64,000 nt of DNA from Carya illinoinensis. Lineage: Eukaryota > Streptophyta > Magnoliopsida > Fagales > Juglandaceae. Within the stretch, counting starts at the first letter, position 1. Each line of letters begins with the position of its first letter. The stretch covers positions 5,927,501-5,991,500 of the forward strand of contig NC_056760.1 in the NCBI RefSeq assembly GCF_018687715.1. Direction: 5' to 3'. The position numbers and the translations under genes were made by a program. Below the pieces are notes generated by a model. That model had not been told where the DNA came from and made no database searches. It saw only the letters and a list, made by a program, of their open reading frames with translations. This document shows positions 49,163 to 59,844 of the stretch, one piece after another.

Positions 49163-51142
49163 GTTTCAACTAGGGATGCAAACGAATAGAGTCACTCGTG
49201 AACAATTCAAGATCGACTCGTATAAATTCGATTCGGATTCGGTTCATTTAATAAATGAGTTGTTTGTAAGCACTAATATTGGGTCGAATATTAAACGAGT
49301 AAAACTCGTATAATCTCGACTCAATTTGATTTAGGCTCGTGAACAATATTCGTATAAACTCGATTCGACTCATTTTGAGCTCGTCACAATACTCGTAATA
49401 TTTATATATATACTCTTACATATATTCTTTTATTGTATATATTTTATGTGTTATAAACTTATATGTATTATTTTGTATACTTCATATAAGTAATATATTT
49501 TATTACTTTATATAACAAGGTGACGAAGGAATAATGTTGAGTATAATAATGTATTAAGTTCACAAAAGAATTATTGAGTCAAATGTTTATAAAGAGTAAG
49601 CAACTTTAATTTGATTACTACACTTTCTTATCTAATTTCATTTTGATTATTTGGCCATATTTAATATTACTAGTAAGAGGTACATGTGCATTGTGAAAAA
49701 TACAAATCTATTATAATAAATATTTACATTTTCATATGCTCTTATTAAAATATAACTATTATATAGCATTCACCTAAATAATTATTAAGTATAATAGAAA
49801 AATGAATGTATGAAAAACAAATATCAATATGATGGAAAATAAATTGACAATAAGATAAATATATGGCCTAAAGCATCTTAGTTAAATATAGGTAAAATTT
49901 TATCTATGAAATCAAAAAGCTTTTCTTTCAATGTCATTTTTTTAAGTAGAAACAAGTTTATTGAATTATTTAAACCACATTACAAAGGACCAATTGCAAA
50001 AAAATTTATTAAGTATTTTTTAAAAATATTTTTTAATTTATTTTATTTTTAAAAGACACTATAAGTCTATAAGAAATAATAAAAATACTATAATAAAAAT
50101 CTTGTAGGCTTTGGTAATATGAAGGGCCCAGCCCGTGCGTTGGAGCTCAGCCCTCTAAACCCATCCAAAACGACATCGTTTTGGAGCTCCCATAACCCTA
50201 GTTTCATCTAATTTTCTCCTCCCCCTCTCTGCACCACACGACCTCATCTCCCCATTGCTTTCCTTTTCTTTTCTTTTTTCTCCTCCCCCTCTCTGTGCCG
50301 CACGACCTCATCTCCCCGCTCTTCTACAACCTACTTTCATGTTCTTTCTTTTTTCTCCTCCCCTCCCTGCGCCGCACGACATCATCTTCCCGTTCTCCTA
50401 CTTTCATTTTTTTTCTTTCTTCTTCCTGCCACCATCTGTGAGCTGCTCTCATTGTTCCCATCGCCACCACCACTGCATCACACGGCCAGGCCTCCCGTTA
50501 CCTCTGATCACCACCGCAACCCCTCTAATCCTTGCGCTGCACTCTGTCATTTCTCATGGGTTCTGCCATGCTTTTGCGTGTCACCTGCTGTCGTCGGTCC
50601 AGCTTAGCTACGCGTTCGTCGAGCGGCAACCCCTCGTCTCAATCAGCCACCACCTCGTCTCTTGTTTGGTCTCCGAGTGGGTCATTGTCAGTTTGTCACT
50701 GTTTCTGCAATTTGTTGGTGCTATTTTTATTTGCATCTCATTCTGCAATGTTTCTCCCTTGGTTTTCAATCTCTATGTTGAAGCTTTGGATTTTTTTTGT
50801 TGCGATTAATTTCTGCATTGTTTCTCTTATGTTGTTGCATGCTTATCTGATGGGGGTGAGCGAGGCTACCTTCCGGTTTGGGCATTGGGTTTCAACAAAA
50901 ATAGAGTATTTAATTCTAACTCAAGCTCAAGCTACTCGAGCTCGTATCAATTCGTTTATTTATCTTATACGAATTCGAGTCGAGTTTAATCCTAATACAT
51001 GTTATGCGATTCGAATTCGATCAGACATTTGTAAATTTTGTCGAGCTCGAGTCGAGTTCGAGCACGTATATATGCTTATCAAACTCGAGACCCCCTGTTC
51101 GAACTCGGCTTGACTCAGTTCGTTTGCAGCACTAGTTTCAAC
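49163..51142. mobile_element. Non-autonomous hAT element of 1,964 bp with perfect 8-bp target-site duplication
   Basis: The element at 49171-51134 is flanked by GTTTCAAC on both sides (49163-49170 and 51135-51142). It begins TAGGGATGCAAACGAA; the reverse complement of its right end is TAGTGCTGCAAACGAA, so terminal repeats match at 14 of 16 positions. Subterminal zones on both sides are crowded with ACTCG/CGAGT motifs. There is no transposase. The middle part (50110-50880) has a different composition and is described separately. Confidence 0.85.
50110..50880 (+). other. GC-richer insert in the hAT element, possibly captured host gene sequence
   Basis: Within an otherwise AT-rich transposon this segment reads like a plant promoter and leader. 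It has GGGCCCAGCCCGTGCG, an AACGACATCGTTTTGGAG inverted motif and CCCATAACCCTAG. A unit containing TTTTCTCCTCCCCCTCTCTG then appears three times (about 50212, 50276 and 50350) with a CACGACCTCATCTCCC partner. The long frames at 50255-50809 and 50532-51113 are cysteine-, serine- and leucine-rich and match no family I know. Capture is inference. Confidence 0.4.
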
Positions 51143-51174
51143 AATTTCCTGTCTTAACACATTGGAGATAACTA

Positions 51175-51395
51175 TGATGACAAATTGGTTCATTTTTATG
51201 AAAAAATTTATCACATTTCATCTAATCATCATAAATTTATTTTCACACAAAATAAAATAAATAATTTAATTTTTTAAAATTCTAATTTAAAAATAATATT
51301 AAAACAATACATTTTAATAATATTTTATTCAATTTTTAACTTTAATTTCAATTTATCTCCATTCATCTCATCTCATATTTGAAAACAAATAAAAA
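51175..51395. mobile_element. AT-rich MITE, 'TTTGGYTA' family, copy 5
   Basis: It contains CATTTCATCTAATCATCATA, CACACAAAATAAAATAAATA, TAATATTTTATTCAATTTTT and CATTCATCTCATCTCATATT, as in the 14792 copy. It lies directly beside the hAT element. Confidence 0.45.
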
Positions 51396-51429
51396 TAAAT
51401 TTTTATATCATCCTTGTTCTTGATTTGTG

Positions 51430-51690
51430 TTTCTTGTATTTGGATAGCAAGTCTATTTCAATTCATTTTAAATTAATTATTTATGGAATCTAATATTATT
51501 TTAATTTTTTTATAAAAAGATTAAATTCATCTCAACATATTTCATATAGTTAAATATAAATATCAATATTTCTATTTAAAATATTGTAATATAATTTATA
51601 AAATACTTCCATTTATAAATCAATTATTTTATAAATCAATTCAAATAATTTGAAATCACTTCAACGTTCTCCGAAAAGGCCAAAAAAAGT
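51430..51690. mobile_element. Second AT-rich MITE-like family, copy 2
   Basis: It shares TTCAATTCATTTTAAATTAA, AAAAGATTAAATTCATCTCA and the general layout with 15185-15424. Confidence 0.4.
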
Positions 51691-51712
51691 TAGGAGGGAA
51701 AGAATTTTGCCA

Positions 51713-52025
51713 CTAGTTTCTCTCCATGCAGACATTGACTTGGTCGTATTGTCTGTTTAGACCCCATTTATGCGTAACGGTAGTAGCGGTGGTGGCTGAA
51801 ATTGTCCCAGGGGCCTTTTGAATGTAAACAGTGAACAGGAGGAGGACACGTCTTCCCGTGGTGCTTTGAGCCAAGTCAATTTTTCCAGGCAAGATTGACA
51901 AAATATCTTCTCCTAGCCAATCTAGCTCTTTATCAGCGATCCAGCGTGGGCACTCCATCTGATCCAACTGGCAACAACTCAGATACTCGATCTTGCAGTG
52001 CGTAAGGACGATTTTAGTGGCAAGA
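51713..52025 (-). other. Unrecognised coding-like fragment
   Basis: The minus strand is open from about 52025 to 51713 and reads THCKIEYLSCCQLDQMECPR, WIADKELDWLGEDILSILPG, then AQSTTGRRVLLLFTVYIQKA. Composition is balanced and unlike the flanks. I do not recognise the family. There is no splice context or promoter to make a gene model, so it may be an exon remnant carried here by a transposon. Confidence 0.3.
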
Positions 52026-52053
52026 ACGTGGGCTGATGCTTAAAAAGACATTT

Positions 52054-52625
52054 TAGAGTGTTAAATAGTGTTAATTATACTTGTAATATATTATACTATA
52101 TAATTCAATTTTAATTTAATTTATTAACTTTATCATATTAAAATTTTAAATTTTAATACGACTCGTTAATATAACGAGTTGTACCGTGTTAACTTATTTT
52201 AAGCTATTAATAAATAGTACGAAATAGGTTAACAAGACACAATACAATCCGTTTTAAACTGTTTATATAAATGGATTGAATATGTCTGAAATTAACATGT
52301 TTGACCTGATTGAATTTAGCATAATTTTATATAAATTTTAAAATTACAATATTATAAAAATTAGGAAGCTAACTACAAGTCTAAAATTACAATCCAAATA
52401 ATAAAAATATTAAATTAAAATTTTAACAATTTTATTTTTAAGTATAAGGGTATAATTATAATTTTAACTTTCTTAACGTGTCATAACGGGTTGGCCTATT
52501 AAGCAATCGTATCTTAACGAGTCAATCCGTTTTTATCGGAATCCGTTAAAACTAAACCTTAACCTATTATTATCGTGTCATGTTCATATTAGATTAACAG
52601 GTCGTATAATATATTGTCACCCCTA
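52054..52625. mobile_element. Non-autonomous hAT element, relative of the one at 24929
   Basis: It begins TAGAGTGTTAAATAGTGTTA and ends TATTGTCACCCCTA. The interior follows the 24929-25494 element closely, for example ACTGTTTATATAAATGGATT, GTATAAGGGTATAATTATAA and ACTTTCTTAACGTGTCATA. Length is 572 bp against 566 bp. No matching target duplication remains. Confidence 0.65.
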
Positions 52626-53264
52626 TACTTGAAGTTTTATTCAGAAAACAAGTTTGAAGACAATATCATATTTTATATTCTTATTCTATTTTTAATTTTT
52701 TACAATGTTGTGAAGATGTTTTATTATTCCTAAGTTCTAACATTTGAATTTATTATCTTAAAAGATAAAAGATAATTACCACCATAAAAGGTATACCGTT
52801 TAATCCACGAAAAAGCTTTTGTCAGATCGTGTGTTAGGAGTGCGCTTCGTTTGTTTTTGTTTGCTGAAATTATTTATTAGATTGTGTTTGGACTAGTGGT
52901 GTAAATTCAAACCGGAAAAAGATGGACCAGTTTTGAACTGGTCTAGTCCGGGATCGGTTCTTGTAGTGTCCGAAACGGTCCGATTTTAGTTTTGTGATTT
53001 TCGAGACCGAACCGACCCAATTGATAACAAAAAAATTATATATCGTATACGAAATAATTTCATATTATAATTTGTAAATTATAACATGAAATGTTAATCT
53101 TAAATATGAACATTTGTAATTTATTTGATTATATGTTATTAATATAATTATATATAAGATAATATTATTATAATTTATAAAATAAAAGTTTAATTTTAAA
53201 AATGAAAATTTAGTTGATCAAATGCTCTAAACATAAAATATATATATTAAATTATATTATATAT

Positions 53265-53556
53265 AGTCTAATATATTATATAGCTATACTAATATATAGT
53301 TTATAACTAATACTAATAGTCTAATACAAACTATAGTTATTCTTATAATTAATATAGTTATACTAAATTACTATAAGTTTATAACTAACACTAATATATA
53401 ACTATATTAATAGTCTAATATATTATATATCTATACTAATATATAAGTTTATAACTAATATTAAAAGTCTAATATAAACTGTAGTTATACTTATAATTAA
53501 TATAGTTATATTAAATCACTATAAGTTTATAACTAATATTAATATTTAGTTTATAA
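53265..53556. repeat. Two tandem copies of a 147-bp AT-rich unit inside the hAT element
   Basis: Both copies start AGTCTAATATATTATATA and continue with CTATACTAATATATA, TTTATAACTAATA and TATACTTATAATTAATATAG-like blocks. They lie just upstream of the surviving transposase, where the N-terminal zinc-finger (BED) region would be expected. Confidence 0.75.
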
Positions 53557-53570
53557 CTAATTATGGAAGG

Positions 53571-54554
53571 GGAGGTTAAAGAAGTTTATGTTTGTTATGC
53601 AACTTATATGGAATGAGATTCCATCATGTGTAACGGTTGCAAAAGATATTTTTAAACCTTATTTGAGAGAGAAAAAAGTGTTGAAAAATGCTTTTAAGGG
53701 GCAGCGCATTTGTCTAACCACAGATACATGGACATCTGTGTAAAATTTTAACTACATGACACTCGCTGCACATTTTATTGATGAAGATTGAAAAATGTAT
53801 AAGAGAATTATCACTTTTTGTAAGGTGGGAAACCATAAGTGTGAGACACTAAGTAAAAAAATTGAAATATATTTACTTAAATAGGGAAAGCCCAAAATAT
53901 TTACAATGACACTTGATAATGCAAGTTCAAATAATATAGTAGTTTCATATATCAAGAGAAAGACAATGGATAGAAAGGATACGATTTTGGAACATGAGTT
54001 ATTGCACATGAGTTGAAAGAATATGATCAATCAATTGCACCATTTAGGAGGCTATGAAGTATGTGAAATTATCTATACAAATGTATAACACATTTAAGCA
54101 ATGTTGTGATAATGAGGATATTACTTGTAAAAGTAGTGTATACTTAGATGTAAGAACTTGTTGGAATTCTACTTATATGATGTTGGATAAGGCTGAAAAG
54201 TTTCATAAAGCATTTCAACAGCTAGAGGATGAAGAGCCAGGATATGTTAAGAGCATTGGAGAGGATGATAGTGAAGATGATGATGGGGTTAGTGAGTTGA
54301 GTAAATAAGGGGCATCCAAGTTAAGGCCTCAAAGCATGGATGATTTGAATAAGAATATGTTGTTTGTAAAATTTCTAAAACTTTTTTATAATGTACCCTT
54401 GCGTTTCTTGGAGACCAATTATGCCACTTGCAACTGTCTTGTCTTTGAGGTAGCAACAATTCAAGTTGCAATTAATTTAGATTGTGTGGAAGGGTCTCTT
54501 AATTTGAGGACAATTGCATTTAGTATGAAATCTAAATGTGAGAAGTATGGGATA
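53571..54554 (+). pseudogene. hAT transposase, N-terminal and central remnant
   Basis: Translation gives AKDIFKPYLREKKVLKNAFK, ICLTTDTWTS, then after a stop NYMTLAAHFIDED, FTMTLDNASSNN and the hallmark VRTCWNSTYMMLDKAEKFHK. It continues MDDLNKNMLFVKFLKLFYNV and AFSMKSKCEKYG. This is the RICESLEEPER type of plant hAT transposase. The T-D-T-W and L-D-N-A motifs carry catalytic acidic residues. There are several stops (near 53742, 53790, 53881 and 54306). The BED zinc finger is missing. The frame is broken at 54554 by the solo LTR. Confidence 0.8.
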
Positions 54555-54837
54555 TGTAACAGTCCGCTAGAAATTCAATTGTGAAATTTCTATTGACTTT
54601 AGGAATCTTGTGAAGACTCTATAAGTTTTCACGAATCTATTAATCATATAGGTTTTAGTCTAACTACATAGTTAGCGTTATTACTCATTATAGTATCAGA
54701 AGTGTGTTTTGATTATTGGAAATAGTTAAAAGTGTCTAAATGTATTATGATTTGTGCCATTAGATTCGGTGGGTTATTTAAAGTCTTATGGCGCAATAAC
54801 TTTTTTTCATATATTCGGACGAAACGTCTGTTCAAAA

Positions 54838-55010
54838 CTGTAGATATTATTGGATAAAAATATCTTGAACTAATTTTGTGGATATTATTGGATAAAAATA
54901 TCTTAAACTAATTTTGTGAATATTATTAGATAAAAATATTTTAAGCTAATTTCGTAGATATTATTGGGTAAAAATATCTTGAGTTGATTTTTATAGATAT
55001 TATTGGATAA
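54838..55010. repeat. Tandem repeats of a roughly 40-base unit in the solo LTR
   Basis: TAGATATTATTGGATAAAAA and the following ATCTTGAACTAATTTTG-like block occur about five times in succession with small changes. Confidence 0.8.
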
Positions 55011-55017
55011 GAGAGTC

Positions 55018-55100
55018 CTACACTTAACTCTCACTCCGGGTAGGAGAGACCTACACTTAACTCTCACTCCGGGTAAGAGAGACCTACACTCAACTCTCAT
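55018..55100. repeat. Three tandem copies of a roughly 33-base unit in the solo LTR
   Basis: CCTACACTTAACTCTCACTC and CGGGTAAGAGAGA-like sequence is repeated three times. Confidence 0.8.
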
Positions 55101-56724
55101 TCCAGCCTCATCTCTTCCATATCTCATCCATAAGTATCTCCAGCCACCCCCCGACGAAATTATCTTCATTTACACTTTCCATTAAAAAAATACCAAACAC
55201 TCTCTCTCGGACAGCTTTTAGGAGTTCTTTTGCACACCCATTTCGAAGCTTTTGTAAGTATTTTATCATAAAGTCTCATTCATATAAGTTGTTTCTTTTT
55301 TAGTCTAGTTTACATGGATATCTTATTTTTCCCATTTGAAGATCATTTGGTCAGTCAAAGATTGTGTAAACTATAAAAAGGTCATTCTGGGAGATAAACT
55401 GGAGAATATGTTATAGTTTGGAGTTTTTGACCAAGCTAATGGATAGATATTGGTCCGAAATTTTTATGGAATATTGTTAACATGTGTATATGATTATTGG
55501 TTGAGGATTTTTGCATGATTAAAGGTTTTGATGAAAGATTTTCTTAGATTTAGAAACTTAGAAACTGGAAGAGGAAAAACAGTTTCTGTTTTGAGAAAGT
55601 TTAACTTTTTGGTGGTTTAAACCTATTTCAATGACTTTGATAATTTTGTTGGAGTATCCTAAGTATTTTATATACATGTTATATTATTATTTTGAAGATA
55701 TTTGATGTTAGTTTCAAAGAAATTTTATGCAAAGAGATATTCAGATAGGCCAAAATGTGGATGTTATTGGCTCAATTTATGTTTTGGTTAATATTTAACC
55801 ATGTGACCTTGAATTATAAACTTATATATGTTTTAGAACATCTTTTTAAATCATGTGATGGTTTGGTTTGAAGATCACATCTTTATAAGTCATAGATCAA
55901 AAGGTTAATCAAAACAAGTTAGAAACAAAAATCAATGAAAATAGCATATGAGAATTTTGGCCCTATGGAGTTTTAATAGTTGTGATTAGTTTTAAATTTT
56001 TCTAAATTGATATTTGAGTTGAGAATAAAATTTACATGAGGCATGTAAATTTTGGTGACTTTTGGAGTCAGTATGCAAAATCCTTAAGTTATGGGTAAAA
56101 CGGTCATTTTTCTACATGTAGTGAGTAAAATGGAAATTTTACTCTTTAAGTTAATATTTTTCATATTTCAAATTATTAGTGATTTAGTACTAACTTTTAG
56201 AATCACTAATTACAGTTCCTCGTGATCGCGCTTGAGGTTTTATAAGAAACGCGGAGATCGAGGTAAGTTAGTTTTTAACTTACTAACAGTCTATTATGTA
56301 TGTGTGCTAAGTAAAGGAACTACAGTGTATATATATGTGTGTTATCATATATATCATGCCATGCCAAGTTATCACATAATTATCTATTACATAGAATTTA
56401 TTTTATCATCAGTTTTTATCTGTTACATAATATATTCTGTCATATATTCTGTCATATTTATGAAAACTGTTACATAATATATTCTGTCATGTATTGCTAT
56501 ACATTATAAGTACGCCATGTTAAGTATGCCATCTATTACATGTATGTCAAGTCATGTAATATTCACTATTGCAAGTATGTCATATTAAATATGTTGTCTA
56601 TTATATGTCATGTTACGAAATGTTTCTATCTTAAGTTGGTCATGTCTTTCAATTTATGTTCAAGTCACGTTATGTTACGTCAGGGCTTCAGTCCTTTCGT
56701 ATTCCAGTCATGTTTCATCTCGAG

Positions 56725-57160
56725 TTACATTCAGTTTCGTGGGGTCCACAACAACTGTGACACATGAAGTATGGGGTCACAGCAATTGTGATGCATACAC
56801 TACGTGAGACACAGCAATTGTGACACGTAGAATACATGGGGCCATAATAACTGTGAAGTATGTATTTAACTGCATTGTTACGTGTAGAATACATGGGGCC
56901 ACAACAACTGTGGAGTATGTATTTTTCATGTTAAGTCAAGTTTCAGAACCAGTTCATGATAAGTCAAGTTTCAGATCAAGTTCATATCAAGTCAAGTTCA
57001 ATTCACGTTTCAATTTAAGTTATGTCAATTATGCTATGTACATGGGGCCACAACAACTGTGGAGTATATATTTTTCATGTTAAGTCAAATTTCAGAATAA
57101 ATTCACGTTAAGTCAAGTTTCAGAACAAGTTCATGTTAAGTCAAGTTTCAGAATAAGTTC
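56725..57160. repeat. Tandem array with palindromic CCACAACAACTGTGG cores in the solo LTR
   Basis: Two alternating repeat types are seen. One is ATGGGGCCACAACAACTGTG with GAGTATGTATT, whose core CCACA-N5-TGTGG is palindromic. The other is CATGTTAAGTCAAGTTTCAG with AACAAGTT. Copies near the left are diverged. The homologous segment in the other LTR (63335-63585) carries the array too. Frames read across it are repeat translations, not genes. Confidence 0.75.
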
Positions 57161-57797
57161 ACGTCAAGTCAAGTTCAGTTCACGTTTCACTTTAAGTTAT
57201 GTCAATTATATTATGTTGTACGTCAAGTTATACTTTAATTATTTATGAATCTGATTATACATTCATGCTTTTACTGTCATATATGCATCATTAACTTGTG
57301 TGGAAGTTTTTTGTTAACTTACTGAGATTTGTAATCAAATCTCACTGTGGTAGTCCCAACTACCATTCCTCCCGAATGATAGATTTTGTTACAGGACCTG
57401 AAGGAGAATCAGGAGCTGACCAACTAGACACAATTAACTGAGCGATGGTACGACATCAATATCAATATAGTAGTTAACGTAAATTACTACTTGTACGATG
57501 GAGTTGCATCTCCAGTACTTTTTGGATCATAACCATTTTGGACCAGTGTTGTGATCTTAGTTATTCAATGAGTCTCTATACATGAAGTATGTTTTAAGCA
57601 TTTGGGATATTTCAGTTTGGTGCATAGTATTGGTAAAGAAAAAATTTATCCGCTGCGAATATTGCATAATACTAGATGCATGTTAGGAACATTGCATCTT
57701 ATATGTCATGAACAGGGGCAGGTAATCTTGTGTTGCATGTCTCGACGATTCAAATATCCGTCAGATCCCGAACGGAATTTAGGGGCGTCACAGGATA

Positions 57798-58620
57798 AAT
57801 ATTCAAAAAATGAATCTTTTTATTGTATGTTGGGTTGGTTTTTTATCCTTGATATAAAATACGTTGTTTAGCATTTATTTTTGAAAGAATATTGGAGGAT
57901 GATAGTTCGAAAGTTCTTATGTTGGTAGGTCTGGTTCAAGATGTCGTGACTTGTTTATACAATATTTATTGTGAAAATGATAGAAATGATGTTGGGCCAC
58001 AAGATAAAACTATGAGTCAATCATGCTAGAGAGAGGGCTAGTACTACAAATTTAACTGCTAGGGTAGGTCAAGGTGATTTTGGATCATTTATCTGTGCAC
58101 AAATTAAGCAGTATTTGAAGTCGGATAACTATTTGGAGAATAAATCTGAATTGGAGATGTATTTTATCTAAAAAATGTGAAGAAGATGATGAGGCATTTG
58201 ACTTCTTAACTTGGCGGAATGTTAACTCAATTAGATACTACGTGCTTTCAAGAGTTGTGAGGGATGTTTTTGCAATTCCGATATCTAAAGTGGCGTATGA
58301 GTCAATTTTTTAGCGCAACAGGTCGAGTACTTGATTATTTTCGCAGTAGTCTGTCTTCACTTATGGTAGGCCTTTATTTGTACACAAAATTGGCTCTGTT
58401 CTTCTACCCCGATTAACATTTGCACTTTAATGGATGAAGTCGATGAGTTTGAGAAATTTGATACAGGTATGTATCATAATTCACATTTTCTTTAACTGTC
58501 TTTAAAGTATATATCATATTAGTAATTTGTTTTAATTATTATGTTTTTTCTTTTTTTCTTTTGTGTAGAGCTCAATGAAGGGAGCTATTCAAGACCTACT
58601 TCTTTGGTTTGAGATAATTA
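57798..58620 (+). pseudogene. hAT transposase, C-terminal remnant including the dimerisation region
   Basis: The sequence resumes with KYSKNESFYC and then a degenerate region. It is followed by TNLTARVGQGDFGSF-like sequence and LTWRNVNSIRYYVLSRVVRD with VFAIPISKVAYESIF, the hATC dimerisation motif of plant hAT transposases. The final part (RSSTWIIFA in one frame, VLDYFRSSLSSLM in another) is frameshifted. It is the continuation of 53571-54554. The interval 58621-59100 is the 3' untranslated part of the transposon. Confidence 0.75.
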
Positions 58621-59250
58621 AATTTAAGGTAGGTCGACTCATATAACATATTTCCTTAAGTTTTTTATTTTTATTTTTATTTTCCATTTAATGTAATTAC
58701 TAACTTTTTATTGGAATTAAGTGCTTGATTTATTTTCATACAATTACAAGATTTGTCGAATGGACTATTGGAGTTGGTGACTTGGTGCATACTTATTGGT
58801 TTTAGTTGTAAAGTCTTTTATTAGATGTTTTTGTAATTTGAATTTTTAATTTAGATTTGTAATTTAGACTTGTAAATTTGTAATTTGTTGGATTTTTAGA
58901 CTTGTAATTTAGACTTTTGGTGTTTGGACTTATAATTTGGACTTTTTGAATTTAGACATATAATTTGGTGGACTTTTGAACTTCTAATTTAGAATTTTGG
59001 TCATTTGGACTTATTTTATTCTATAGCATATATATATATATGTTTTTTTAATGAAAGTATAAAGCATACATATATTTTTAATGATAAAATTACATTTGAA
59101 AAAAAAAAGAAAAACTGGATTGGATCGGACTGAAAACCGACAAAACTGAAAGTATCGGTTTAAGAGGATAATCAATAAATAATCGATTTTGAAAAATATA
59201 AAACGGGTATATACCGGTTCGATCCTAAAACCGAACCGATTATACTCATG

Positions 59251-59427
59251 GCTTGGACAGTGAGGTAAATTTAAATATTTTGTAAATAATAGTAAAAAAT
59301 ATTAGACAATAATAAATAATAGTATAAAATAATAATTAATAAATAAAAAATAATAATGAAATATTTTGAAAATACTTCTCCACTTGGACTACCACTAAAA
59401 ACATCCGGAACAAAGGGAGTAGCACTG
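59251..59427. other. Short AT-rich spacer between the hAT element and the chromovirus LTR
   Basis: No feature is recognised apart from the hAT target duplication at its start. Confidence 0.4.
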
Positions 59428-59844
59428 TGTCACGGATTTAGAATTTTTTCACACGTCCTGTGCGGTCTTAGGAGGCTTTCTCTCCACAAAGCTCCTAAGT
59501 AAGCCTTCTAAATGACTCAAGACCATAGAGAACAAACTAGAGAGAGAAGATAGAGAGAGAAGCTCTAGAGAACTTGTTTCTCTTATTGCTTTGTGATTTA
59601 CACAAATGAGAGCCCCTCTATTTATAGGAAGCTCTTGGTACAAAGAATGGTTAGGATTGTGACACTTGTCATCAATCCAAGGGTAAAGAACTTTCTAGAT
59701 TACTACTCTAGAATTGTCTATAATGCCATTCCCTAAGAAGTTCTACACCCTTCTAGAATACTCCACACAATTCTACAAGATTACAAAGGACTAGGAGGCT
59801 TCTAGAAGGTTAGGGAATTCTCTAGAAAAATCTAGGTGGTGACA
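59428..59844 (-). repeat. 3' LTR of the chromovirus
   Basis: On the minus strand it begins TGTCACCACCTAG and ends CCGTGACA, so the ends TGTCAC and GTGACA are inverted repeats. A TATA box (TATAAATA, minus strand at 59626-59619) sits in CTTCCTATAAATAGAGG. The polypurine tract GGGTGGGGGAGAA (59857-59845) directly precedes it. The outer border could also be 59426. Confidence 0.8.

Larger units (their letters stand above)
54550..57797 (+). mobile_element. Solo LTR of 3.2 kb with GGATA target-site duplication, inserted in the hAT transposase
   Basis: The LTR occupies 54555-57792, begins TGTAACAGTCCG and ends GGGGCGTCACA, with TGT...ACA ends. GGATA is present at 54550-54554 and 57793-57797. No internal retroelement region remains, so it is the product of LTR-LTR recombination. 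Several families of internal tandem repeats are present (54838-55010, 55018-55100, 56725-57160). The same LTR, inverted, occurs at 62646-64000. A long LTR of this size suggests a Ty3/gypsy lineage; that is inference, since no internal region is attached. Confidence 0.85.
52886..59258 (+). mobile_element. hAT transposon, 6.4 kb including a nested solo LTR, near-perfect 8-bp target-site duplication
   Basis: The element runs 52894-59250, between GTTTGGAC (52886-52893) and GCTTGGAC (59251-59258), which differ at one base. It starts TAGTGGTGTAAATTCAAACC. Both subterminal zones are full of ACCGG, GGTTC and CCGAACCGA motifs in opposite orientation. Inside are two halves of a hAT transposase, separated exactly by the solo LTR at 54555-57792. 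Without the LTR the element is about 3.1 kb. Stops and frameshifts make it inactive. Confidence 0.8.

Noticed and set aside
50255..50809. 184-codon open frame in the hAT element
   Set aside because: It is made of low-complexity proline, serine, phenylalanine and histidine codons from a pyrimidine-rich repeat; no domain seen.
54903..55169. Frame with repeated PGVRVKCRSLL units
   Set aside because: It is a translation of the 33-base tandem repeats of the solo LTR.
56725..57160. Regular repeats that might suggest a CRISPR array
   Set aside because: It is a eukaryotic LTR; units are variable, spacers are repeats themselves, and there are no cas genes.
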